Positions 1 through 7,012 of a stretch of 7,471 nt of DNA are shown in pieces; the stretch's first letter is position 1, and every line of letters begins with the position of its first letter. Source of the DNA: Gammaproteobacteria bacterium (GTDB lineage Bacteria; Pseudomonadota; Gammaproteobacteria; GCA-001735895); NCBI GenBank assembly GCA_024763185.1, contig JANTFY010000110.1, positions 1 to 7,471 of the forward strand, given 5' to 3'. Both the position numbers and the translations under genes were made by a program. The notes under the pieces are model-generated. The model made no database searches, was not told the DNA's origin, and worked only from the letters and a program-made list of their open reading frames with translations.

Positions 1-114
1 GAGATCAACCAGGTCATGTACAAATTAAATAACAGGCCAAGAAAATGTCTTGGCATGAAAACACCTAATCAGGTATTTTTAGGCATCAACCCAACCGTTG
101 CACTTGCGAGTTGA
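1..114 (+). CDS. IS30-family transposase, C-terminal fragment (5' end outside window)
   Basis: Frame 1 is open from the first base to a TGA at 112-114 and encodes the last 37 residues. It reads YKLNNRPRKCLGMKTPNQVF and ends in VALAS. The LNNRPRKCLG.KTP..VF block followed by a short ALxS-type end is the characteristic C-terminus of IS30-family DDE transposases, just after the catalytic core. The family cuts and joins the ends of its own element. The catalytic residues lie to the left of the window, so it is unknown whether the gene is intact. The stretch is more AT-rich than the neighbouring exoprotein gene, as expected for a mobile gene. Family assignment is by recognising this motif; no search was run. 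Confidence 0.85.
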   Translation, partial: EINQVMYKLNNRPRKCLGMKTPNQVFLGINPTVALAS

Positions 115-123
115 ATTCGCGGG
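1..123 (+). mobile_element. Right end of an IS30-family insertion sequence
   Basis: The transposase fragment ends at 114, and IS30-family elements usually end within a few tens of bases of the transposase stop, with the terminal inverted repeat overlapping or directly following the 3' end of the gene. The stretch from about 95 to 120 (GTTGCACTTGCGAGTTGAAT and onward) is the likely position of that repeat. The left end is not in the window, so neither the repeat nor a target duplication can be confirmed, and the right boundary given is an estimate. The element lies about 50 bases upstream of the exoprotein start codon. Confidence 0.5.
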
Positions 124-159
124 GTTATGTTATTGAACAAAAGGACAGAAAATTTAATC

Positions 160-163
160 GAGG
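160..163 (+). promoter_or_regulatory. Shine-Dalgarno site (GAGG) that sets the exoprotein start at 172
   Basis: GAGG lies 8 bases before the ATG at 172. The first in-frame ATG, at 127, has no purine-rich site at a suitable distance and would put a charged 15-residue leader in front of an otherwise classical signal peptide. Starting at 172 gives MNYLKGLCFSLLCLPVTLNA, a normal Sec signal. The start at 172 is therefore preferred. Confidence 0.7.
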
Positions 164-171
164 ATATCACT

Positions 172-3100
172 ATGAATTATCTCAAAGGACTTTGTTTTTC
201 TCTGCTGTGTTTACCTGTCACGTTAAATGCCTCGATCAAACCCGAGGTGCTGGTTCCATTTGGCGCTGATTACGAATTACAGCCACCGGTTCTTTACGTA
301 CATGGCTGGGCGGACGACGGCGCGCTGTGGGCACGTTACGATGGCAGTAGCTCGGGCAGCTGCTTTCCCGATCGCAACAATGAGATTATCGAGCCCAGCG
401 CCTCCTTGTTTCTTGAACGTGCGGGAATAGAAAACTGGGCCGTGCAGTGGTGGTCTACGGACAATGGGAATAACTTTTCCAGCGCCGATGAAGGGTTTGC
501 ATTTCTGTCAAATGCTGAAGAACTGATTGATGATTCGACCTGGGAAAACGACCGTCATTACATGCTCCATAATAAACCCTGCCCCTCCGCCGCTGACCTT
601 GCTTTACAGGGTCGTTTGGTCGAAGCGCTGACGGTACCCACGGTCAATACTTATAACGACTCGGGCAGTGTTGTTGATCACGCCACCGATTTATTGGAAA
701 TGCTGCAACGAGAGCGGGCTCCGGGCGGCAAGCTCGCACCTTACCGACAGGTCAATATCATCACTCATTCCAAGGGCAGCCTGGTTGCACGCACCATGTT
801 ATCCATGGCCGCAGACGGTGAGCGGGATGAATATGAGTTCGTTGCCAATGTTGTTTATAACGCCCCACCGTTTGCCGGTTCTTCGGTCGCTGATATGTTT
901 GCACCTTTGTTTGGCAATGAAGACCCTTCCATCATCGGCATACTGAACAACGAATTTTTTCAGGCCACTTTTGGCACCGATCCGAACACCAGTATTAAAA
1001 CCGCGCTGGAAAACTATCTTGATCTGGTGGTTCGTGTTGCGGGATTTGAAGAGGGCTTAAGTAAGTTTAAACAGTTGCTGCCGCCCGGTTCGTTACTGCC
1101 ACTTGAATTACTGGCGCCCTTCACACTTGCGGCGGCCAATTTAATTTTGGACGACATACAGGCCGACAATGATGCCAGCTTGAAGCTGTTGGTTGATACG
1201 ATTACCACGTATACCGGGTTTCCAGCCCGGCCAGCGCTGGACGATCTAATGTTGCAGGCATCGAAGGACCGTCTGCTGACTTACGCTACCTCTGATTTCA
1301 GCAAGCAGTTTGTCACCGTAGGCAACTTTCCCGTCACCCGTGTTGGAGGCGGAATCCCCACCACCCTGTTCCCCTGTGACATCAATAACACGTCCTGTGT
1401 TGAAGCAATCGAGCTCGATCCGAACCTGCTTAGCATCAATGCGGGCGCCATGTTGCCAAGCAATTCCGATGGCGTCGTATCGTTAGGCAGTGCACGCTTG
1501 TTGGCTGAAACCGATCGGTTTGGCGAGGCATTGACTTTGCTGGCTGAAAAACCTTTTTGGCATGGTGATATGACAAGACCGGATGTGGTCGGCAGCGAAT
1601 GGTTGCAAGCACTCACTGCTGCTCCGACCGACATGTTGATCGAAGGTGAAATCGATGATGCCTACGCCAGTTCTCGCCTTTACCAGGTCTCTCTCGGCAG
1701 TGCATTCAAGCTGATACCCAGAACAATTCAAATAGAATCATCGATTCGTTACCCGGTGCACACACCCGGAGTTTCGATGATTGAATACCGAATTATTAAA
1801 GGTCAGGATGAGGATTTACAGGTGTCAGAATGGGTCATCTATAACGCGCCGGAGGATGTGTTGTTCAGTGATTTGGCAACGGCATACAGTTTGCTGGATG
1901 TTCCATTCAAGATAGAGTGGCGCAGCCACAATGACTTGGGTGGCAAGGAAATGATTCGTTCCGCCCAGTTTGTGATTCTGGCCGGCCCTCCCAAGCTCGT
2001 CGATGCGAACATCATCACGCCGAACAGTGCCGAGGTCTCGCGTAGGGATGAACTGGAATGGATCATCAGCAACCCCGGTAACAAGGCGCTCAGCCTGTTG
2101 TTGGACAGCGTTGGTGACCTGGTGTACGCGTGGAATCAAACATCACTCGACACCAATGCCACAACCACGCTCGCAGCAGTACAGGGCACGGTCATTCCTC
2201 TTGACGGATTGGCAGCAGGCTATAACAGCCTGCTTTTCCAGACGCGTAATAATGGTCAGAATTCCGTTGAGCAGGAAATCACTCTTTTTGTCGATGACAA
2301 TCCGCCGCAGGTCGAATTCGAATGCAAGGGTGTGGATAGCTTTACCTGTTATGTCGGTGCGAATACGCCTATTCGTTACTCCATCCGTGACAACGAATTC
2401 AGGGGCGCTACTGGCAGGCTGCTGAACTTTTCCGATACCGGTACCGATGCCGGCGAATTCTTCACCTTAAGTGAAACCAGCCTGGCTGAAGATGCGATCA
2501 TCGATGGTCTGGTAGGCGGCACGATTGATTTGACCGTGCGCGCGACCGATCGGGTCAATAACAGCGTCGATGAAGTGTTTACTGTTTACTATGACTGGAC
2601 AGCGCCAATAATCAATGTCGAATCCGTAGATGCCCTGCCAATCGAAGGCGGTTATCGTGCGTTCACCAGTCAAGTCGAGATTGTTGTCAGCGTCGACAGT
2701 GATAACGGCGGTTTCAGTGCGCCGGTGGCGAATGTGATTCCGGCCATAGGTGGCGTGCTATCCAGCCCGCCTTTTGCGTTGAATCCAGGAACGGGGCTTT
2801 ATACTGCTTTCATCCCGCTGCATCCGGGAGACAACCGGGTCATCATCGCGACACAGGATATCGCCGGGAATCTGGCGACGCACGAGGTCAGAATCGAATT
2901 CAGCCAGGTGGATTTCGATGACAATCCTGTAGAGATCATGAGCGCACGCGTGGTGTCTGCAGATGAATGTGTCAATGCCAACGGTGACAGCATTCTATGT
3001 ACGCTGGGCAATATTGAAAACGTTGTTACCTCGTACCATGGTGATGTTGCCGCTTTCCGTTCCAATGGCAACCGCTTTGTAGCCAATGATTTTAATGGCG

Positions 3101-5247
3101 GCAGCGCCTACGATGTGTTTGCCTGGCGTGACGGCGTGGTCAATCTGGTCAGCGTCAGCCAGGATGGTGTGCAGGCCGATGCAGCTTCACGCAGCCTGGC
3201 AATCTCCGGTAATGGCCGCTTCGTCTACTTCGCCAGCACCGCAACCAGCCTGGTTGACGACACGGCTGATGGCAATCTTTATTTAAAAGACCTGGATACG
3301 GGTGAAATCGCCGTCATCACGAAAGACCCCGATGGAGGTCCCATTAATCATCCGCAGGGTATGGTCAGTCCAAATTTCAGTTCAGCTGCGGCCACCTATA
3401 ACGGGCGTTATGTGTTTTTTGTCAGTCATAGTTTTGCCAATGGTACAGTCGCCTATATCGATGGATTGACTTATCCGGGTAACAACAAACAGATTTACAT
3501 GGTCGATCTCGACCCCGATGCCAACGGCTATCTGTTCGACGACAACTATGAGTATTACCCAATCTCCAGTTCGTCCGACACTGCTATGGGCAATGGGGAT
3601 TCCGTGTCGGTAAGTGTGAGCCTGGATGGTCGATACTTGGCATTTCAAACCGCGGCCACTGATATTGATGCAGACCTGGCGATAAATGGCGCCACGCGCG
3701 ACATCGTATTAATGGAATTTTCCGGTTCAGCAAATGACGGGACTCTGGATACATCCTTCGACGCGCGCACTGTTACCGTCATTGCGCAAGATGCCGGTTT
3801 GCCAAAGGTCGCCCCAAACAGCGACACGGTTGCCTATTTACAGTTGTCAGGAGCGGTCGATTTTAATGTTTATAGCAGCAGTCGAAATATCAGCGGAAGC
3901 ATCGACGATCGAACAGTCTCATTGGTCAGCGAACAAACTTCGGGTGGGGAATCCAGTGGCGGTGGCACCATTTTAGACGTTGCCATTGCTGATGATACTG
4001 AATCTACTGGCATCGGGCACAAGGTCGCCTGGGCCTCGCTACATGCCGATATTGTCGCCGGTGATAATAATGGCGTGCGGGATCTTTTTGTACGGCGTGA
4101 ATCCGATGTCTATCCGGAGAATCTTCCGGTGCCTAATTGGATTGATGGTGTCCAACCGAGCAGTGCTGAGGTGGTGGGCAGCACGGCAACCCTGAGCGGT
4201 GATGGTCGCTACGCCTTCTGGGTCAGCCGCCAGGAATATTTCAGTCCTTATGACGGTGACGGGGAGCGACACCTTTTCCGCCGCCGAATTGACCCACCCA
4301 ACACGTCGATACTTACGATCGATGTGCAAGGCAACGGATCGGTTTTACGTAGTGAAGACGGAACTGAAGGTGCTCAAGATGGTGACTATATATACGACGA
4401 CGAAAGCCGCATTCAATTGACCGCCATAGCGGATGTCGGAGCTCGATTTGTTGAATGGCAGGATGTGGATTTCGCGGATACGAACTCAGCGCAGGTGTAT
4501 TTAGCACAGGATCGTGCTGTAGTAGCAGTATTCGAAAACACCAATCGGCCTTATGCCGCCACCGCCAATATCACCACAAACGAAGACATGCGGAGTTCAG
4601 GTGTCATTCCGGACTTTATCGATGATGATGTCGGAGATGCCCATACTTTTACGATTGTCGGCCCGGCAGCCAATGGCGTGGCCGCGGTTATCAATAATCG
4701 TCTCGTTTACACCCCTGATGAGGACTTCAATGGTGTGGACAACTTCCAGTTCCAGGTTACCGACCTGAGTGGCTTGCAATTGGATGCAGCTGCATTCGCA
4801 AGCGTTGAAGTGGTTCCAGTCAACGACAGGCCAACCGCTACTTCGCTGAATATTACCACAGAGAGAGACCTTCCGAGCTTGCCCGTTTCCCCATCAGTAG
4901 TTGACATAGATGACGGTGATACATTCAGCTTCTCACTGGTATCCCAGCCAGGTAATGGAGAAGTGGAAATAGTCGGCAACCAGTTTCGATATACACCCAA
5001 TGCTGGTTTTGTGGGTGTCGATAGCTTTAATTACCGGGCAATGGATAGTGGTGAACTTTCAGTGATTGGCACCGCGACTGTTGAAGTGGTAGACGTGTCT
5101 GATCCAGCAGTCAATGACAACCAAGAGGATGATGAGGATAACGGCAGTGGCAGCTCTGGAGCTTTCGGGTTGAATTTATTATTTGCTCTAATAGCGCTGC
5201 TGCTGGCAGGAGTCAGAGCACGTAAAACCAATCTTCAAGGGTTGTAG
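172..5247 (+). CDS. Giant multidomain secreted lipase/esterase-like protein with beta-propeller, cadherin-like modules and GlyGly-CTERM-type tail
   Basis: A 1691-residue exoprotein, numbered from the ATG at 172. Residues 1-20 form a Sec signal peptide, likely cut after LNA. Residues about 35-480 look like an alpha/beta hydrolase of the lipase/esterase type. HGW (44-46) fits the oxyanion region, Ser200 sits in the nucleophile elbow THSKG, and SDGVVS (Asp433) and FWHGD (His464) fit the acid and the histidine of the triad. The substrate is unknown; an ester or lipid is inferred. Residues about 605-920 are Ig-like strands with proline-rich junctions (DDNPPQVEF, YYDWTAP). Residues about 945-1375 carry repeats of the type SxDGRYxxFxSxAT...DLFVRD, a PD40-like propeller with about seven blades. 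Residues about 1378-1456 resemble an InlB-B-type bacterial repeat (GNGSV...GARFVEWQ). Residues about 1458-1550 and 1551-1643 are two cadherin-like modules, each containing YTP...F.GVD.F. Residues 1648-1663 are an acidic then Gly/Ser-rich linker, followed by hydrophobic residues 1664-1681 and RARK. This tail matches the GlyGly-CTERM pattern processed by rhombosortase and exported by type II secretion. Neither enzyme is in the window. Domain limits are estimates; hydrolase function is likely but not shown. Confidence 0.85.
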   Translation: MNYLKGLCFSLLCLPVTLNASIKPEVLVPFGADYELQPPVLYVHGWADDGALWARYDGSSSGSCFPDRNNEIIEPSASLFLERAGIENWAVQWWSTDNGNNFSSADEGFAFLSNAEELIDDSTWENDRHYMLHNKPCPSAADLALQGRLVEALTVPTVNTYNDSGSVVDHATDLLEMLQRERAPGGKLAPYRQVNIITHSKGSLVARTMLSMAADGERDEYEFVANVVYNAPPFAGSSVADMFAPLFGNEDPSIIGILNNEFFQATFGTDPNTSIKTALENYLDLVVRVAGFEEGLSKFKQLLPPGSLLPLELLAPFTLAAANLILDDIQADNDASLKLLVDTITTYTGFPARPALDDLMLQASKDRLLTYATSDFSKQFVTVGNFPVTRVGGGIPTTLFPCDINNTSCVEAIELDPNLLSINAGAMLPSNSDGVVSLGSARLLAETDRFGEALTLLAEKPFWHGDMTRPDVVGSEWLQALTAAPTDMLIEGEIDDAYASSRLYQVSLGSAFKLIPRTIQIESSIRYPVHTPGVSMIEYRIIKGQDEDLQVSEWVIYNAPEDVLFSDLATAYSLLDVPFKIEWRSHNDLGGKEMIRSAQFVILAGPPKLVDANIITPNSAEVSRRDELEWIISNPGNKALSLLLDSVGDLVYAWNQTSLDTNATTTLAAVQGTVIPLDGLAAGYNSLLFQTRNNGQNSVEQEITLFVDDNPPQVEFECKGVDSFTCYVGANTPIRYSIRDNEFRGATGRLLNFSDTGTDAGEFFTLSETSLAEDAIIDGLVGGTIDLTVRATDRVNNSVDEVFTVYYDWTAPIINVESVDALPIEGGYRAFTSQVEIVVSVDSDNGGFSAPVANVIPAIGGVLSSPPFALNPGTGLYTAFIPLHPGDNRVIIATQDIAGNLATHEVRIEFSQVDFDDNPVEIMSARVVSADECVNANGDSILCTLGNIENVVTSYHGDVAAFRSNGNRFVANDFNGGSAYDVFAWRDGVVNLVSVSQDGVQADAASRSLAISGNGRFVYFASTATSLVDDTADGNLYLKDLDTGEIAVITKDPDGGPINHPQGMVSPNFSSAAATYNGRYVFFVSHSFANGTVAYIDGLTYPGNNKQIYMVDLDPDANGYLFDDNYEYYPISSSSDTAMGNGDSVSVSVSLDGRYLAFQTAATDIDADLAINGATRDIVLMEFSGSANDGTLDTSFDARTVTVIAQDAGLPKVAPNSDTVAYLQLSGAVDFNVYSSSRNISGSIDDRTVSLVSEQTSGGESSGGGTILDVAIADDTESTGIGHKVAWASLHADIVAGDNNGVRDLFVRRESDVYPENLPVPNWIDGVQPSSAEVVGSTATLSGDGRYAFWVSRQEYFSPYDGDGERHLFRRRIDPPNTSILTIDVQGNGSVLRSEDGTEGAQDGDYIYDDESRIQLTAIADVGARFVEWQDVDFADTNSAQVYLAQDRAVVAVFENTNRPYAATANITTNEDMRSSGVIPDFIDDDVGDAHTFTIVGPAANGVAAVINNRLVYTPDEDFNGVDNFQFQVTDLSGLQLDAAAFASVEVVPVNDRPTATSLNITTERDLPSLPVSPSVVDIDDGDTFSFSLVSQPGNGEVEIVGNQFRYTPNAGFVGVDSFNYRAMDSGELSVIGTATVEVVDVSDPAVNDNQEDDEDNGSGSSGAFGLNLLFALIALLLAGVRARKTNLQGL

Positions 5248-5445
5248 TATTCGTCAATCAAATGTTTGTTGCAATGGAATATGGAAGGTCGGCTCACCAT
5301 TTGTATCGGGTAACTGTGTGGATGATTGTGAGAATCCTCCTGATATTTCACCGTATCAATATCCTTTACCGGATTGGGCTAATCTACACACCCTTCGATT
5401 TCCCGATATCGATGGCCATACCGTGCAGGCACCTTTTAATAAGGC
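5248..5445. other. Convergent intergenic region with no recognisable gene
   Basis: This 198-base stretch separates the stop of the exoprotein gene from the stop of the CBS-protein gene on the other strand. I found no GC-rich hairpin followed by a T run on either strand, so no intrinsic terminator can be called. An 8-base palindrome CGATATCG lies at 5404-5411, too short and AT-centred to count as one. One plus-strand frame is open from 5195 to 5572 and reads in a protein-like way between about 5282 and 5445, but it has no convincing start or ribosome site and then runs antisense into the CBS gene. It is treated here as non-coding or a possible gene remnant. Confidence 0.6.
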
Positions 5446-5853
5446 TCAGGATAACTGGTCTCTAACACCGCGTAATACGATGTCGGTGTATCCAACGATG
5501 CCGATGACTTTTTTGTTTTCCACCACCGGTACCCGGCTCAGTCCAAAGTTTTCAAACAGGCGGGTGCAATAACGGATGTCCATATCGGGGTCGACGCTGA
5601 TCAGGGGTTTGGTCATGATTTCGTAAATATTGACCCGTTCTGGCGATTTATCCCGTGCCAGCACTTTTTTGGCAATATCGGATAACAGCACGATACCGAA
5701 CTCATCGTCTTCATGGCGCATATTAACGATAAAGCATTTACTTTCCGCATGAACGGATGTTTTCAGCACGTCGGCCACGGTATCCATGCCATCGACCAGG
5801 TCGAAGTCGGGTTTCATGATGTCTTTTACACGAATAATAGGTCTTGAATTCAT
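5446..5853 (-). CDS. Two-CBS-domain protein, putative regulatory partner of the DUF1538 transporter
   Basis: A 135-residue soluble protein made almost wholly of one CBS pair. CBS1 spans about residues 7-67 (VKDIMKPDFDLV at the start, then LLSDIAKKVL) and CBS2 about residues 76-130 (IYEIMTKPLISVDP, then GIVGYTDIVLRGV). The Ser58-Asp59 and Thr123-Asp124 pairs occupy the place where CBS domains usually contact the ribose and phosphate of an adenine nucleotide, so ligand binding is plausible. CBS pairs commonly dimerise and sense AMP, ADP, ATP or similar ligands to control channels, transporters and enzymes. No catalytic domain is attached. The start ATG overlaps the stop of the PII-like gene (ATGA), and GGAGG (5861-5865 on the minus strand) lies 7 bases upstream of it. 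It is the last gene of the operon. A role in gating the DUF1538 proteins is inferred from position only. Confidence 0.88.
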   Translation of the reverse strand: MNSRPIIRVKDIMKPDFDLVDGMDTVADVLKTSVHAESKCFIVNMRHEDDEFGIVLLSDIAKKVLARDKSPERVNIYEIMTKPLISVDPDMDIRYCTRLFENFGLSRVPVVENKKVIGIVGYTDIVLRGVRDQLS

Positions 5854-6200
5854 AACTCTTCCTCCACGAGTTCACATAATTGGCTAACTTGATGAGATAC
5901 GCCGACAGCGTCATCCACATCTATAGTAAAAGCAATGCCGCTGCCGGGGCTGTCGTCAAAGTTCCCGGCTTTTGAAATGCTTTCGAGTATGTCCCGGGTC
6001 AGATGTTCTTCCACCAGTAATAGGGTGACATCGCGTTGGGTTTCCAGGCTCAAGCCGAGAAAGGTCTTGGCCGTTTTTATGCCTTCGCCGCGGGCGCTGG
6101 TGATCACGGTAGAACCGGTTGCACCCTTTTCTCGCGCTGCATCTACAATTTTATCGGTGACCGTATCTTCGGTTAAAGCAATAATCAGTTTAAAGTGCAT
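5850..6200 (-). CDS. PII-like (GlnB-fold) signalling protein linked to DUF1538 transporter
   Basis: A 116-residue protein with the length and predicted beta-alpha-beta-beta-alpha-beta order of the PII superfamily. FKLIIAL (3-9) is strand 1, residues about 12-26 are helix 1, GATGSTVI (26-33) matches the conserved G.xG.TV strand, residues about 36-55 are the T-loop region, DVTLLLVEE (57-65) is strand 3, 67-78 is helix 2, and GIAFTIDVDDAV (88-99) is strand 4. It differs from GlnB/GlnK: I see no T-loop tyrosine for uridylylation, and the segment between helix 2 and strand 4 (AGNFDDSPGSG) replaces the usual TGKIGDGKI nucleotide loop. It is therefore probably a PII-like protein rather than a nitrogen regulator, and its ligand is unknown. 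AGAGG (6206-6210 on the minus strand) lies 5 bases before the ATG. It starts 12 bases after DUF1538 protein 2 and overlaps the CBS gene by 4 bases, so translation is probably coupled. A cytoplasmic role regulating the transporter is inferred. Confidence 0.82.
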   Translation of the reverse strand: MHFKLIIALTEDTVTDKIVDAAREKGATGSTVITSARGEGIKTAKTFLGLSLETQRDVTLLLVEEHLTRDILESISKAGNFDDSPGSGIAFTIDVDDAVGVSHQVSQLCELVEEEL

Positions 6201-6212
6201 GACTGCCTCTCA

Positions 6213-6986
6213 TCAGTTTCTTAAGTTGTTGCGTTTGGCGATCCATTCAGAGGCCTGGGCATAGGCCATGACTGACATGATCGGGAACAGGCTGGCAAAG
6301 GCGATCAGGCCAAAGCCATCCAGCAGGGCGCTGCGCCCCGGTACGGTGGTCGATAACCCCAAACCGAGTGCTGCAACCAATGGTACGGTAACGGTAGAAG
6401 TGGTGACGCCACCGGAGTCATAGGCCAGCGCAATAATCATTTTGGGGGCATACCAGGTCTGGATAACGACAAAAATGTAACCGGTAATAATGTACCAGTA
6501 CAGCGGGGTGCCGGTGACAATTCGATAGGCACCCAGGGCAATACCAATGGCAACGCCCAGTGCAACTGCAATACGCAGGCCCCAGATACCAATGCTACCG
6601 GCCGAAACCTGGTTTGCCTTGATGGCGACAGCCAGCAGGGATGGCTCGGCAATGGTGGTGGAAAAGCCAATGGCAAAAGCAAATAGATAAACCCACTTGT
6701 AATGCGACCAGTCAAGCAATGCTCCGGCTTCACCATGGGCAATGAATGCCGGGTCGGTTAATTGCTGGGCCATCAGCTTGCCCAGAGGAAACAGCGCGGC
6801 TTCCAGCCCTTCCAGGAAAAAACCCAGGCCAAGTAATACCAGTATGAAACCGGTGATAATCTTTCTCAGATTGGGAATGGCCTTGCGCAATACCAGCAGT
6901 TGAAAGCCGAAAATGATCACGGCAATAGGCAATACGTCCCAGATGGTGGAGAGTATGGCGTTAAAAAGATCGATCAGGATATGCAT
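6213..6986 (-). CDS. DUF1538 integral membrane protein 2, putative subunit of a UmpAB-type cation/proton antiporter
   Basis: A 257-residue inner-membrane protein. It is recognised as DUF1538 by two signature blocks: GFSTTIAEPSL (107-117), and AYDSGGVTTSTVTVPLVAAL (188-207), followed by DGFGLIAFASL (223-233). About seven hydrophobic segments are visible, near residues 17-34, 43-60, 98-110, 136-153, 163-180, 198-211 and 223-242. From memory of the literature, paired DUF1538 proteins from a Halomonas species (named UmpA and UmpB) act together as a Na+(Li+, K+)/H+ antiporter. Which of the two genes here corresponds to which name is not clear, so no symbol is given. The gene begins 26 bases after the stop of the upstream paralogue, with AGGG about 11 bases before its ATG. 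It is complete. Family assignment is strong; the transported ion here is inferred. Confidence 0.88.
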   Translation of the reverse strand: MHILIDLFNAILSTIWDVLPIAVIIFGFQLLVLRKAIPNLRKIITGFILVLLGLGFFLEGLEAALFPLGKLMAQQLTDPAFIAHGEAGALLDWSHYKWVYLFAFAIGFSTTIAEPSLLAVAIKANQVSAGSIGIWGLRIAVALGVAIGIALGAYRIVTGTPLYWYIITGYIFVVIQTWYAPKMIIALAYDSGGVTTSTVTVPLVAALGLGLSTTVPGRSALLDGFGLIAFASLFPIMSVMAYAQASEWIAKRNNLRN

Positions 6987-7012
6987 TTAGTGTATTGCCC
7001 TATACTGCATTC

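Noticed and set aside
98..158. Possible promoter pieces TTGCAC (98-103), TTGAAC (133-138) and TTTAAT (153-158)
   Set aside because: The spacings (about 14 or over 20 bases) do not give a convincing -35/-10 pair.
127..171. Upstream in-frame ATG start for the exoprotein at 127
   Set aside because: No Shine-Dalgarno site at a proper distance, and it would place a charged leader before a classical signal peptide. The ATG at 172 has GAGG 8 bases upstream.
1281..1634. Minus-strand open frame of 117 codons inside the exoprotein gene
   Set aside because: Antisense shadow: no recognisable domain, no ribosome site, and it lies over the conserved catalytic region of the hydrolase.
2310..2910. Repeated GAATTC hexamers in the Ig-like region
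   Set aside because: They fall in one coding frame as EF-type codons at uneven distances, which coding preference and chance explain; no repeat structure is seen.
5400..5415. Palindrome CGATATCG as a terminator between the convergent genes
   Set aside because: Too short, no loop, and no T run follows on either strand.
5850..6200. Calling the small protein GlnB or GlnK
   Set aside because: No T-loop tyrosine is seen, the nucleotide loop differs, and the neighbours are a DUF1538 pair rather than amtB or glutamine synthetase genes.
5935..6264. Plus-strand open frame of 109 codons over the PII-like gene
   Set aside because: Antisense shadow of a clearly recognisable PII-like gene.
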